NCBI RefSeq assembly: GCF_021044775.1
Contig: NZ_JAJNOQ010000006.1
Location: forward strand, 62,001 to 126,000
Direction: 5' to 3'
Length of the DNA: 64,000 nt
From: Paraeggerthella hominis
GTDB lineage: Bacteria > Actinomycetota > Coriobacteriia > Coriobacteriales > Eggerthellaceae
Numbering within the stretch: the first letter of the stretch is position 1; the number at the start of each line of letters is the position of its first letter. This document shows, piece by piece, positions 9,231 to 17,117 of the stretch. A program made the translations under genes and the position numbers. The notes beneath the pieces are model-generated. The model ran no database searches and was not told the origin of the DNA. It saw only the letters and a list, made by a program, of their open reading frames with translations.

Positions 9231-9431
9231 ATGGGAACGAATCAAAAGCTGACGGCAAAGCAGAAGAGCGACCGCATCAAGGCCGCTCAGGAGCGCGAGC
9301 GCAAGGACAAGGAGCGCCGAGAGGCCGCCGAGAAAACCAAGAAGCTGTTCACGATCGTGATATGCGTGATCTTGGTTTTGGCGCTGGGCATCCCAACGGT
9401 GGCCCTTGCGTTTTTGGGGACCGGCTCGTAG
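9231..9431 (+). CDS. Small single-span membrane protein, unknown function
   Basis: Sixty-six residues. The first 40 are very basic and acidic with a helical Lys/Arg/Glu pattern, followed by one transmembrane segment (about 43-62, FTIVICVILVLALGIPTVAL). It begins 3 bases after the amidohydrolase stop, so it is translated from the same message, and a terminator follows. I do not recognise a family. Position and composition support a real gene. Confidence 0.65.
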   Translation: MGTNQKLTAKQKSDRIKAAQERERKDKERREAAEKTKKLFTIVICVILVLALGIPTVALAFLGTGS

Positions 9432-9462
9432 GCGCTGGTTTCCGGGTTGTTCGGATGAAGGC

Positions 9463-9498
9463 GGGGCGGACGCATGTGCGTTCGCCCCGTGCGTTTTT
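9463..9498 (+). terminator. Rho-independent terminator
   Basis: Stem GGGGCGGACGCA (9463-9474) pairs with TGCGTTCGCCCC (9477-9488) with one G-U, then GTGCGTTTTTTGG. It ends the amidohydrolase and small membrane protein operon. Confidence 0.82.
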
Positions 9499-9726
9499 TG
9501 GCGTTGGTGCGTGCGTACGCGCCGCAGGAGTCGGCCGGTTTCGGTTCCGGGCATGTGGCGCGTACGTTGCTTCCTGGGTGCGAGTTCCGGGCGCATCGTC
9601 GGTGCGGGCGTCCCGTGATTTCATGACTTCGATTGTTGCCGCTGCGGCGATCACGGTGCTCGTCGTGCCCGGTACGCCCCGATGCCGGGGAGTTCTCGCA
9701 CACTTTTTATTGCCAAGTAGACTCCT

Positions 9727-9755
9727 TTGCCTTACGCGGGCGCGGTTGTGATACT
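9727..9755 (+). promoter_or_regulatory. Likely promoter of tatBC
   Basis: TTGCCT (9727-9732), 17-base spacer, GATACT (9750-9755), inside an otherwise GC-rich stretch about 65 bases before the tatB start. Confidence 0.5.
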
Positions 9756-9820
9756 ATAAATCGTTGCCGCGCAGAGGCGCGGCGTTGAGAAGATGATAAG
9801 ACCGCACAAAGGGGTTTGCT

Positions 9821-10648
9821 TTGTTTGGTATCGGTGGATTCGAGTTATTCCTCATTCTGCTGTTCGGGTTCCTTATTTTCGGGCCCGATAAGCTGCCAGC
9901 AATGGCTAAGACGTTGGGGAAGGCAATCAGCAAGTTCAGAAGCGCTCAGGAAGAGATGAACAAGGTCATCAAGACGGAAGTCTACGACCCCACCTCTGAC
10001 GAGCCGTTCAAGAACCCGCTCGAGGCCCTGTCGAAGGTGTCCGAGATCGGCAAGGACGACAAGAAGGAAGAGAAGACCGAAAGCTTCTCGGAGCGCAAGG
10101 CTCGTTACGACAAGGAGCGCGCGGCCAAGAAGGCTGCCGAGGCCGAGAAGGCCGCGGAGGCGCCGGCTGCCGCTGCTGCGACGGCCGCGGCTACGACGGC
10201 CGCTGCTGCGTCTGCGACGCCGAAGCCCATCGCGAAGCCGGACGGGTCGTTCGAAACGCCGAAGCCTGTCGAGGCTGCTGCCGCGCAGCCGGCAACCGCC
10301 GACGCCGCCTCCAAGGCCAAGCCCTCGCCCGACGAGCTGTACGGCACGAAGCCCGCAGCCAAGGCGTCGACGCCCGCCGCGAAGGCCCAGCCCGCACCCG
10401 CCGCCAAGCCTGCTGCAACCGCGACGGCCGCCAAGCCCGCAGCTGCCAAGCCGGAAGCCAAGGCCCCGGCGAAGTCCGCCGCGAAGAAGCCTTCTGCCGC
10501 TAAAAAGCCCGCAGCTGCCAAGACCGATGCTGAGAAGGCCGCCGCACGTTCCGCTGCGGCGAAGAAGGCCGCCGCTACGCGCGCCGCAAACAGGAAAGCC
10601 GCTGAAGCTGCCAAAGCTGCGGCCGAGAAGAACGAGAAGGGGGAATAA
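9821..10648 (+). CDS. tatB: Twin-arginine translocase TatA/TatB-family subunit
   Basis: Membrane subunit of the Tat system that exports folded proteins. Residues 1-20 form one transmembrane helix with the conserved Glu8, then the hinge FGPDKLP and an amphipathic helix (MAKTLGKAISKF). From about residue 115 to 275 the protein is an Ala/Lys/Pro-rich, low-complexity tail, much longer than in standard TatB. It starts at TTG 9821. tatC follows after 3 bases. Glu8 favours TatB, but with no separate tatA visible it could do both jobs. Confidence 0.85.
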   Translation: MFGIGGFELFLILLFGFLIFGPDKLPAMAKTLGKAISKFRSAQEEMNKVIKTEVYDPTSDEPFKNPLEALSKVSEIGKDDKKEEKTESFSERKARYDKERAAKKAAEAEKAAEAPAAAAATAAATTAAAASATPKPIAKPDGSFETPKPVEAAAAQPATADAASKAKPSPDELYGTKPAAKASTPAAKAQPAPAAKPAATATAAKPAAAKPEAKAPAKSAAKKPSAAKKPAAAKTDAEKAAARSAAAKKAAATRAANRKAAEAAKAAAEKNEKGE

Positions 10649-10651
10649 GCC

Positions 10652-11488
10652 ATGCCTATCGGACCGGCACGTATGCCCCTGTTCGACCACCTGGGCGAGC
10701 TGCGCATGCGCTTGGTGCGCATCATCGCTTGCTTGGCTATCGCGGTGGTCGTGTTCTACATGGCGACGCCCATCATGGGCCAGTTCTTGCTGCTGCCTAT
10801 TTCCGAATTCTTGCCTCAAGATGCAAGCGGGTTTGCATCGTTGCAGGCCATCGACCCCTTTGAGGCGTTCTCGACGCGTTTCAAGATTTCGCTGTGGGCC
10901 TCGCTTGTTGCCTGCGCTCCGGTGATCTTGTGGCAGATCCTCGCTTTCTTCCTGCCAGCGCTGAAGCCGAGCGAGCGCAAGTGGTTCATCCCCACGTTTG
11001 CCGCCGCCGTGGCCCTGTTCATCTTCGGCACGGTGTTCTGCTACCTGATCATCCTGAACCCGGCGTTCCAGTGGCTGACGGATCAGGCGGCAGGCCTGGG
11101 CACCGTCGCGCCGCGCATGTCGTCGTACATCGACATGATCATCAAGTTCGAGCTGGGCTTCGGCGTGGCGTTCGAGCTTCCCCTGGTCGTGTTCTACCTG
11201 GTCATCTTCGACGTGGTGCCCTATAAGAAGCTGCGCGGCAGCTGGCGCATGGTCTACGTGGTGCTCATGGTTATTTCCGCCATGGCCACGCCCGATGCCT
11301 CGCCGGTCACCATGCTGCTCATGTTCGCTGCCATGATCGGCATGTACGAGGTCAGCCTGCTTATCTCGCGCATCGTTCTGAGCAAGCGCATCAAGAAGCA
11401 GAACGAGGAGATCGAGCGCGAAGAAGCCGAAGAGGCGGCGCAGGATGCCGCATTGGCCAAGACGAAAGCAAAGAAGGCCAAGAAGTAA
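10652..11488 (+). CDS. tatC: Twin-arginine translocase subunit TatC
   Basis: Integral membrane receptor for twin-arginine signal peptides, 278 residues, about six transmembrane segments. Family signatures are the N-terminal FDHLGELRMRL, FFLPALKPSERK after helix 2 and the conserved acidic FGVAFELPLVVF. The C-terminus is a charged Lys/Glu tail. It is co-transcribed with tatB and followed by a terminator. At least four Tat-signal proteins encoded in this window (13763, 16921, 29141, 55346) should be its clients. Confidence 0.93.
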   Translation: MPIGPARMPLFDHLGELRMRLVRIIACLAIAVVVFYMATPIMGQFLLLPISEFLPQDASGFASLQAIDPFEAFSTRFKISLWASLVACAPVILWQILAFFLPALKPSERKWFIPTFAAAVALFIFGTVFCYLIILNPAFQWLTDQAAGLGTVAPRMSSYIDMIIKFELGFGVAFELPLVVFYLVIFDVVPYKKLRGSWRMVYVVLMVISAMATPDASPVTMLLMFAAMIGMYEVSLLISRIVLSKRIKKQNEEIEREEAEEAAQDAALAKTKAKKAKK

Positions 11489-11516
11489 CGGTTCTCTGAT
11501 ACTGCGTTTGTTTATG

Positions 11517-11546
11517 ACGGCCTGTCGCGTTTGCGGCAGGCCGTTT
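11517..11546 (+). terminator. Terminator after tatC
   Basis: Twelve-bp stem ACGGCCTGTCGC/GCGGCAGGCCGT with one G-U and a GTTT loop (11517-11544), then TTGCGT. The T-run is short, so efficiency is uncertain. Confidence 0.6.
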
Positions 11547-11652
11547 GCGTATTCCGAGTGGCGTTCGCGCCAAGGCTTCGCATCTTGGCTTCGCGCGCCG
11601 CGAACATTCGGATACTATGGGCGGGGACGAAAAACAAGTGCGAAGGAGCGGC

Positions 11653-12036
11653 ATGCACGAATTAGGGATCATGACGGGCGTGATGGAAGCGGTTCAGGAA
11701 TCGGCGAAGCAAGCCGGGGCCACCAGCGTGCTCAAGGTCAACCTTTCGGTTGGCGAGATGACCGAAGCCATTGAAGACGCGCTGGTGTTCGCGTTCGAGG
11801 CGCTGTCCGAGAACACCATGGTGCAGGGCGCCGAGCTTCAGATCACCATGGTCAAGCCGAAGTCGCGCTGCCTGGAATGCGGTGCTGAGTTCGAGCACGA
11901 CCGGTTCCACCTGCTCTGTCCCGAGTGCAACAGCTTCACGACCAAGCTCATTGCGGGTCGCGAACTACAGATCGACAGCATAGAAGTGGATATTCCCGAT
12001 GAAGGCGAAGAGGACGAAGCGGAAGGCAAGGAGTAA
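11653..12036 (+). CDS. hypA: Hydrogenase nickel-insertion protein HypA
   Basis: Nickel metallochaperone of 127 residues for [NiFe]-hydrogenase maturation. It begins MHELGI, where His2 is the nickel ligand, and has the zinc site C73-x2-C76 and C89-x2-C92. The tail is acidic (EGEEDEAEGKE). The ATG at 11653 has GAAGGAG upstream, and the MHE start decides it over longer frames. hypB follows after 3 bases. No hydrogenase structural genes are visible in this window. Confidence 0.93.
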   Translation: MHELGIMTGVMEAVQESAKQAGATSVLKVNLSVGEMTEAIEDALVFAFEALSENTMVQGAELQITMVKPKSRCLECGAEFEHDRFHLLCPECNSFTTKLIAGRELQIDSIEVDIPDEGEEDEAEGKE

Positions 12037-12039
12037 CGT

Positions 12040-12693
12040 ATGCAGATTGACATGAAGCAGCCCATCCTCGACAAAAACGACCAGCTGGCAGCTGACTTGC
12101 GTCGACGTTTCGCGGAGAACCACGTGTTCGTGCTCGATCTGCTTGCCAGCCCCGGATCGGGCAAGACGTCCACCATCTTGGCTACCATCGACGCCTTGCG
12201 CGACGAGTTCAACATTGCCGTCATCGAGGGCGACATCGCCAGCAACGTGGACGCCGAGAAGATAAAGGCGCAGGGCATCGCGGCCGTGCAAATCAACACG
12301 GGCGGTGCGTGCCATCTGGAAAGCGCCATGATCAAGCGCGCCGTCGACGTGCTCGATTTGGAGCGGCTCGACCTCATCATCGTGGAGAACGTGGGCAACC
12401 TGGTGTGCCCGACCGATTTCGACCTGGGCGAGAACATGAAGGCTATGATCCTGTCGGTGCCCGAAGGGGACGACAAGCCCCTCAAGTACCCGGGCGTGTT
12501 CCAAGCGGCGGAAGCGGTGGTCCTCAACAAGGTGGACACGCTGCCCGTGTTCAATTTCGACCGCGATGCGTTCGAGGCGTCCGTCAAGCAGCTGAATCCG
12601 CAGGCTCCCATCTTCCCGATTGCCGCCACGAAGGGCGACGGCGTGGAGGAATGGGCGGAATGGCTGGCGAATCGCATTCGCGCAATCCAGTAG
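12040..12693 (+). CDS. hypB: Hydrogenase nickel-insertion GTPase HypB
   Basis: SIMIBI-class GTPase (217 residues) that drives nickel transfer with HypA. The P-loop is ASPGSGKTS (36-44), followed by VIEGDIASNVDAEKI, the metal-site region NTGGACHLES, IIVENVGNLVCP and the guanine motif VLNKVDTLP. There is no His-rich nickel-storage stretch at the N-terminus. It is translationally coupled to hypA. Confidence 0.93.
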   Translation: MQIDMKQPILDKNDQLAADLRRRFAENHVFVLDLLASPGSGKTSTILATIDALRDEFNIAVIEGDIASNVDAEKIKAQGIAAVQINTGGACHLESAMIKRAVDVLDLERLDLIIVENVGNLVCPTDFDLGENMKAMILSVPEGDDKPLKYPGVFQAAEAVVLNKVDTLPVFNFDRDAFEASVKQLNPQAPIFPIAATKGDGVEEWAEWLANRIRAIQ

Positions 12694-12797
12694 GCCCTCT
12701 TTTCGGGATGCGCCGCCCCGGTTTGGAGGTTGGCAACACCGATGTAACAAAGGGCTTTCATACTGGGCGGACAAGCGCGGATGAAAGGGTTGCTATC

Positions 12798-13616
12798 ATG
12801 CACATTGACGAACGGTATCGCCTTTGCGTCAAGGCTCTGAAGGAGTACGTGGAGGGCGCGGGCTTTTCCGATGTGGTTATAGGGCTGTCGGGCGGAATCG
12901 ACTCGGCGCTGGTGGCCGTGATGTGCGCAGACGCGTTCGGTGCCGAGCGCGTTCACTGCGTGCTGCTGCCGGGGCCTTACTCGACGCCGCACTCTCTTGA
13001 AGACGCCCAGGAACTTGCGTCCAATCTGGGGATGGAGTCGCGCGTCGTGTCCATTTGCGAGCCGTACGAGGCTTTCGAGCGCGCGCTTGCCGAAGCCTGC
13101 GGAGGGGAGCTGCGGGGCCTTGCGGCTGAAAACACCCAGGCCCGCTGCCGCATGACGTGCTTGATGGCGCTTTCGAACGCGCATGGCTGGATGCTGGTGA
13201 ACACGGGCAACAAGAGCGAGGCCATGATGGGCTATTCCACGCTGTACGGCGACATGGCCGGCGCATTCGCTCCCTTGGGCGGCCTGTACAAGACCGACGT
13301 GTACGCGGCGTCTCGTTGGCGCAACGCGCAAGCCGCGTCGAACGGTCAGGTTCCGCCTATCCCCGAGCGCGTGCTGACCAAGCCTCCCAGTGCGGAGCTG
13401 TCTCCCGATCAAGAGGACGAGAAAAGCATGGGCATCGACTACGCGACGCTCGACAAGCTGCTGCTGGCCCATGTCGAACATGGCCAGGACGCCGCCGCCC
13501 TCAAGGAGTCGGGATTTGCCGAAGGGGACGTCGACCGCGTGCTCGCCACGGTGCGCGCTACGGCGTTCAAGCGGGCGTTGGAGCCGCCGTCGCCTGCTGT
13601 TTCGTTCTACGAGTGA
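12798..13616 (+). CDS. nadE: NH3-dependent NAD+ synthetase
   Basis: Makes NAD+ from deamido-NAD+, ATP and ammonia; 272 residues. The PP-loop is SGGIDSAL (31-38). Other family motifs are LMALSNAHGWMLVNTGNKSE, GYSTLYGDMAGAFAPLGGLYKT and IPERVLTKPPSAEL. No glutaminase domain is present, so it uses free ammonia. The ATG at 12798 follows GAAAGGG and removes a spurious upstream frame that overlaps hypB. Confidence 0.92.
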   Translation: MHIDERYRLCVKALKEYVEGAGFSDVVIGLSGGIDSALVAVMCADAFGAERVHCVLLPGPYSTPHSLEDAQELASNLGMESRVVSICEPYEAFERALAEACGGELRGLAAENTQARCRMTCLMALSNAHGWMLVNTGNKSEAMMGYSTLYGDMAGAFAPLGGLYKTDVYAASRWRNAQAASNGQVPPIPERVLTKPPSAELSPDQEDEKSMGIDYATLDKLLLAHVEHGQDAAALKESGFAEGDVDRVLATVRATAFKRALEPPSPAVSFYE

Positions 13617-13762
13617 GCGCGAAGCCGAGCTGACGCTCGACCCGTTTTCGCGCTTTGCGAAGATTGAGTGGCGGCTGGCAAGGATGTCGCGACAAGCGAA
13701 CGCGGCCTCACTATACTCGGAGGCGATTCGTGCCTTTACCTCGAAACGAAGGAGCCTGCTGC

Positions 13763-15277
13763 ATGGAGCGCCGCGCCTTTTTCAAGCTTGCGGGCCTTTC
13801 CGCTACCGCGTTCGCCGCTGGGGGCGTGCTGGGGGCATGCTCGTCGGTCGAGCGCATATCGAACACGCTGGTGCCCTCGGCCGATTCCGATGGCGCGTCG
13901 CAGGTTTCCACGGTGGTGGCGCAGCCGCCCGTTTCCTTTTCGAACTCGGTCGACGTGCTGATCGTGGGCAGCGGCGTTTCCGGTTTGTCTGCGGCCATGG
14001 CCCCTGCCGAGGCTGGCTACAAGGTGATGGTGGTTGACAAGTTGAGCCTGCTGGGGGGCGAAAGCTACGACGCGGACGGCATCATGCACGTGGCCGGCAG
14101 CAAGCTGCAGAAGAAAGCGGGTTTCGCGCAAAGTGCCGAAGACGCGTGGCCGGCTCGCAAGAAAGAGCTTTCCGCTGCAGGCGTGGGCAATCTCGATTTC
14201 GCGAAATCGTTGTACCTAGCCGCCCCGAGATGGGTCGACCGCCTGTCCGAGAGCTACGGTGCGCAGTTCGCCGACCCGTCCACCTACGGGAAGGAGGGCG
14301 TTAACGACGCTGTCATGCTGCCGAAAAACGGTCTGGGCGACATGCAGTCCGTCATGGTTCCCCTGCGCGATGGCCTGTCAAGCAAGGGCGCGGCGTTCCA
14401 GACGGGGTACCGCGCGGTCGCGTTCATCCTGGACGAAAGCGCGGTGGTGTGCGGCATGCGCTTTTTCGTGGAGGAAAGCGGTTCGGTCGTCGACGTTCGG
14501 GCTGGAGCGGTAGTGGTTGCCACCGGCGGGTTTGCCAGCAGTCAGCCGTTGGTGAGCGCTCATGCCCCCGCGCTGCTCAGGGCGGGTTGCTTCACGTACG
14601 CTTCCATGGGAGAAGGCCAGGAGCTGTGCCGACGGGCCGGCGGGCAGCTGTCGGGCATGGACGGGACCCTGCCTTTGACCAGCGACTTGCCGCAAGTGTC
14701 GGCCTGGGGCATGTTCGCTCCCACGCTGATCGTGGATGCGCAGGGGCGTCGCTTTGCGTGCGAGGACGACGTGAACGCGCCGGCGAACGCGTGCTTCAGC
14801 CAGGATCGCGGGTACTGGTGGACGGTGTTCGACAAGCGGATAAGCGACGGGTCGCAGTCTCGCAGCGCCGCTCAGATGACCAGCAAATACGCGAAGCGCC
14901 TGGTGGGGCCCTGTGACGACGCGGCCGAGCTTGCCGCGGCAATCGGGGTTCCAGCCGACGTGCTGCAAGCTACGATGGATCGCTTCGACAAACTGGTTTC
15001 GGCTGGAAAGGACGATGATTTCGGCCGTACGGTGAATTTGAAAAGCTTGCAGGCTCCCTATTACGCGATCAAGCAGCTTCCCGTTCGCTACCGCACGCGC
15101 GGCGGTGTGCTGACTGACGAAAACGGTCGCCTGACCGGTACGTCGGGGGCTTCCATCCGCAACGTGTACTGTTGCGGGTCGGTGGCTGCGAACGGAGGAG
15201 AGGGCCTGGCCTCGAACGGTGCGTTCGGCATGCTGGTGGGCGAGGCCGTGGTGTCGGCGCTCGAGGCGGCTCGCTAA
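13763..15277 (+). CDS. Tat-exported FAD-dependent reductase (fumarate reductase-like), lipoprotein
   Basis: Flavoprotein of 504 residues in the FAD-binding-2/fumarate reductase-like family. The signal peptide has the Tat motif RRAFFK and a lipobox ending at Cys26 (LGAC), so it is probably exported folded and lipid-anchored outside the membrane. The FAD Rossmann motif is DVLIVGSGVSGLSAA (64-78); later VVVATGGFASS and the C-terminal YCCGSVAANGGEGL complete the FAD site. No heme or covalent FMN domain is present, so electrons must come from a partner. It is a paralogue of the next gene, which faces it. The substrate is unknown; related proteins reduce fumarate-like or aromatic and steroid acceptors. 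Confidence 0.82.
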   Translation: MERRAFFKLAGLSATAFAAGGVLGACSSVERISNTLVPSADSDGASQVSTVVAQPPVSFSNSVDVLIVGSGVSGLSAAMAPAEAGYKVMVVDKLSLLGGESYDADGIMHVAGSKLQKKAGFAQSAEDAWPARKKELSAAGVGNLDFAKSLYLAAPRWVDRLSESYGAQFADPSTYGKEGVNDAVMLPKNGLGDMQSVMVPLRDGLSSKGAAFQTGYRAVAFILDESAVVCGMRFFVEESGSVVDVRAGAVVVATGGFASSQPLVSAHAPALLRAGCFTYASMGEGQELCRRAGGQLSGMDGTLPLTSDLPQVSAWGMFAPTLIVDAQGRRFACEDDVNAPANACFSQDRGYWWTVFDKRISDGSQSRSAAQMTSKYAKRLVGPCDDAAELAAAIGVPADVLQATMDRFDKLVSAGKDDDFGRTVNLKSLQAPYYAIKQLPVRYRTRGGVLTDENGRLTGTSGASIRNVYCCGSVAANGGEGLASNGAFGMLVGEAVVSALEAAR

Positions 15278-15292
15278 ACGCCAGGGCTTCGC

Positions 15293-15334
15293 GCCGCACA
15301 GGGCGCGTTGAATGCGCGGCGCGCCCTGTGCGGC
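15293..15334. terminator. Shared hairpin between convergent flavoprotein genes
   Basis: Fifteen-bp perfect stem, GCCGCACAGGGCGCG (15293-15307) with CGCGCCCTGTGCGGC (15320-15334), between the two convergent stops. No strong T-run on either side, so it may act bidirectionally. Confidence 0.65.
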
Positions 15335-15427
15335 AGGTCTGCGCGGGCGGCGTTCGGTTTCCTCCCGTCTTGTTCGATTGAAAAGAAGGGCTCGAGCCCT
15401 TTCCGAGGGGGAGGGGTGTGAATCGGG

Positions 15428-16921
15428 TTATGCCTTCAGAGCCTCAACGACGGCCTTGCCGCTGATCAAGCCGCTGCCGGCGTTGGGGGACAGGTCGCTG
15501 CCGCTGTCGGCCACGGTGGAGCCGCAGCAGTACACGTTGGGGATGGGGGTGCCGTCCTTGTCCGTAAGCTGGCTGTCGGTGGTGATCTTCATGCCGCCAT
15601 GGGTCTTGTAGCGGTACGGGAAGTGCTTCATGGCGTAGTACGGAGCGGAAAGCGACTGCAGGAACAGCTTCTTCTTGAAGTCCGTGTCCTCGCCGGCGGC
15701 TACCAGCTCGTCGTAACGGGCGAACGTCTCCAGCAGGTTGGCTGCGGGAACGTCCATGGCGGTGGCCAATTCCTCAAGGGTGGAGCACGGGCCCACCAGG
15801 CGATCGGCGTTGCCCTTCATGTTCATCTCGACGTTCCACTTCTGGCTGCTGTTGATGGCCTGGTCGTCGAAAATGGTCCACCAGAAGCCCAAGCCCAGCT
15901 TGGCGGCGGCGTCGGGGGAGTCGTGGCTCTGGTCCTCCTTGATGAAGCGACGGCCCTGCGGCGTCACCTGCACCTGCGGGGAGAAGTAGCCCCAAACGGT
16001 AACCTGCGCCAGGTCGCTCATGCGGTTCGCTTCCATGTCCATGTGCGTGTACACGCCGCCCAGCGCCTTGCACATCTGGTGGCCTTCGCCCATGGAGTTG
16101 ACCGTCAGCGGCCCCAGGCGAGCCTGGCTGGGCAGGTAGGTGGACACCATTTCCTGGTTGCAGGAGAATCCGCCCGTAGCCACGATGATCTTCTTCGCCT
16201 TGATGTCGACGGTCTTACCGTTCTTCTCGTCGTTGAAGCGCACACCGATGGGCGCGCCCTCGCCGTCGACGATGAAGTTCGTGGCGCGCAGGTTCAGCTT
16301 GTACGTGGCGCCCTTTTTCTCCAGGCCCTTCTGCAGCGGCGTGAGCACGGCCTGCATGTCGCCGATGCCGTTGCCGGGCAGCAGCATGGACGTGGGCGCG
16401 CCCGTGCCCATGTAGTCGGTGATGGGCTGGAACACCGCGCCGTAGTCGGCGGCTACGCGGTCGGCCCACTCGGTCTGGTAGACGTAGACGTTGTGCTTGT
16501 AGTCCATGTCATCGGTCTCGCCCTTTTTCTCAAGGATGGGGAGGAACTTCTGCCAGTTCGTCTCGGGGTCAACCTCAAGGCCGGCGTCCTTCTGCATCTT
16601 CGATCCGACGACGTTCATAACGCCGCAGGCGATGAAGCTCTCGCCGCCCACGCGCTCCAGCTTGTCCACCAGCATGACCTTGTGGCCGGCTTCCACCGGA
16701 TCCATGGCTGCGGACATGCCGGCAATGCCCGTGCCCAGAATGAGCACGTCGGTTTCGTCGCTGAACGAAACCGGGGCGGTTCCTACCACGTTCTCCGCGC
16801 CGGTGCTGCTGCCCGCCGTGTTGTTGCTGGCGCATCCGGCAAGCGCGCCGCCGGCGGCGATGACGGCGCCCGAGGCGATGGCCGCCTTCAAGAAATTACG
16901 ACGATTCATGCTTGTTTCCAT
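15428..16921 (-). CDS. Tat-exported FAD-dependent reductase (fumarate reductase-like), lipoprotein
   Basis: Paralogue of the preceding flavoprotein, 497 residues. The signal has NRRNFLK (Tat) and a lipobox at Cys30 (LAGC). FAD motifs are DVLILGTGIAGMSAA and IIVATGGFSCNQE, with YCCGSTVADSGSDL near the end. Shared blocks with the first paralogue include the GxGDMQ-x-V-x-x-PL run and the GFWWTIFD/GYWWTVFD region. The ATG at 16921 is preferred because AAGGAGGG lies upstream; MNRRNFLK at 16909 is an alternative. A membrane LuxR regulator diverges from it and probably controls it. Confidence 0.83.
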   Translation of the reverse strand: METSMNRRNFLKAAIASGAVIAAGGALAGCASNNTAGSSTGAENVVGTAPVSFSDETDVLILGTGIAGMSAAMDPVEAGHKVMLVDKLERVGGESFIACGVMNVVGSKMQKDAGLEVDPETNWQKFLPILEKKGETDDMDYKHNVYVYQTEWADRVAADYGAVFQPITDYMGTGAPTSMLLPGNGIGDMQAVLTPLQKGLEKKGATYKLNLRATNFIVDGEGAPIGVRFNDEKNGKTVDIKAKKIIVATGGFSCNQEMVSTYLPSQARLGPLTVNSMGEGHQMCKALGGVYTHMDMEANRMSDLAQVTVWGYFSPQVQVTPQGRRFIKEDQSHDSPDAAAKLGLGFWWTIFDDQAINSSQKWNVEMNMKGNADRLVGPCSTLEELATAMDVPAANLLETFARYDELVAAGEDTDFKKKLFLQSLSAPYYAMKHFPYRYKTHGGMKITTDSQLTDKDGTPIPNVYCCGSTVADSGSDLSPNAGSGLISGKAVVEALKA

Positions 16922-17117
16922 GATGGTCTCCCTCCTTGGGCCGCATCCTGCACCGAGCATGGTTTCGGTTGGCTGCGGCTCCTCCTGTTGTGCGTCGCCG
17001 TTGCTGTGCGACGGGGTTCACCATACGGATGCCGGCTTGTTCCGTCACCGTCCGTTTCGGACTATATTGCAGGAGGGTTTGAATTTCTGCTGGTGGGAAG
17101 GTTGCCCATACCGTATC

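Larger units (their letters stand above)
9432..9820. other. Intergenic region before tatB
   Basis: 389 bases holding the terminator of the amidohydrolase operon at its left end and the tatBC promoter at its right end (separate entries). Between about 9500 and 9720 nothing recognisable is seen. Confidence 0.55.
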
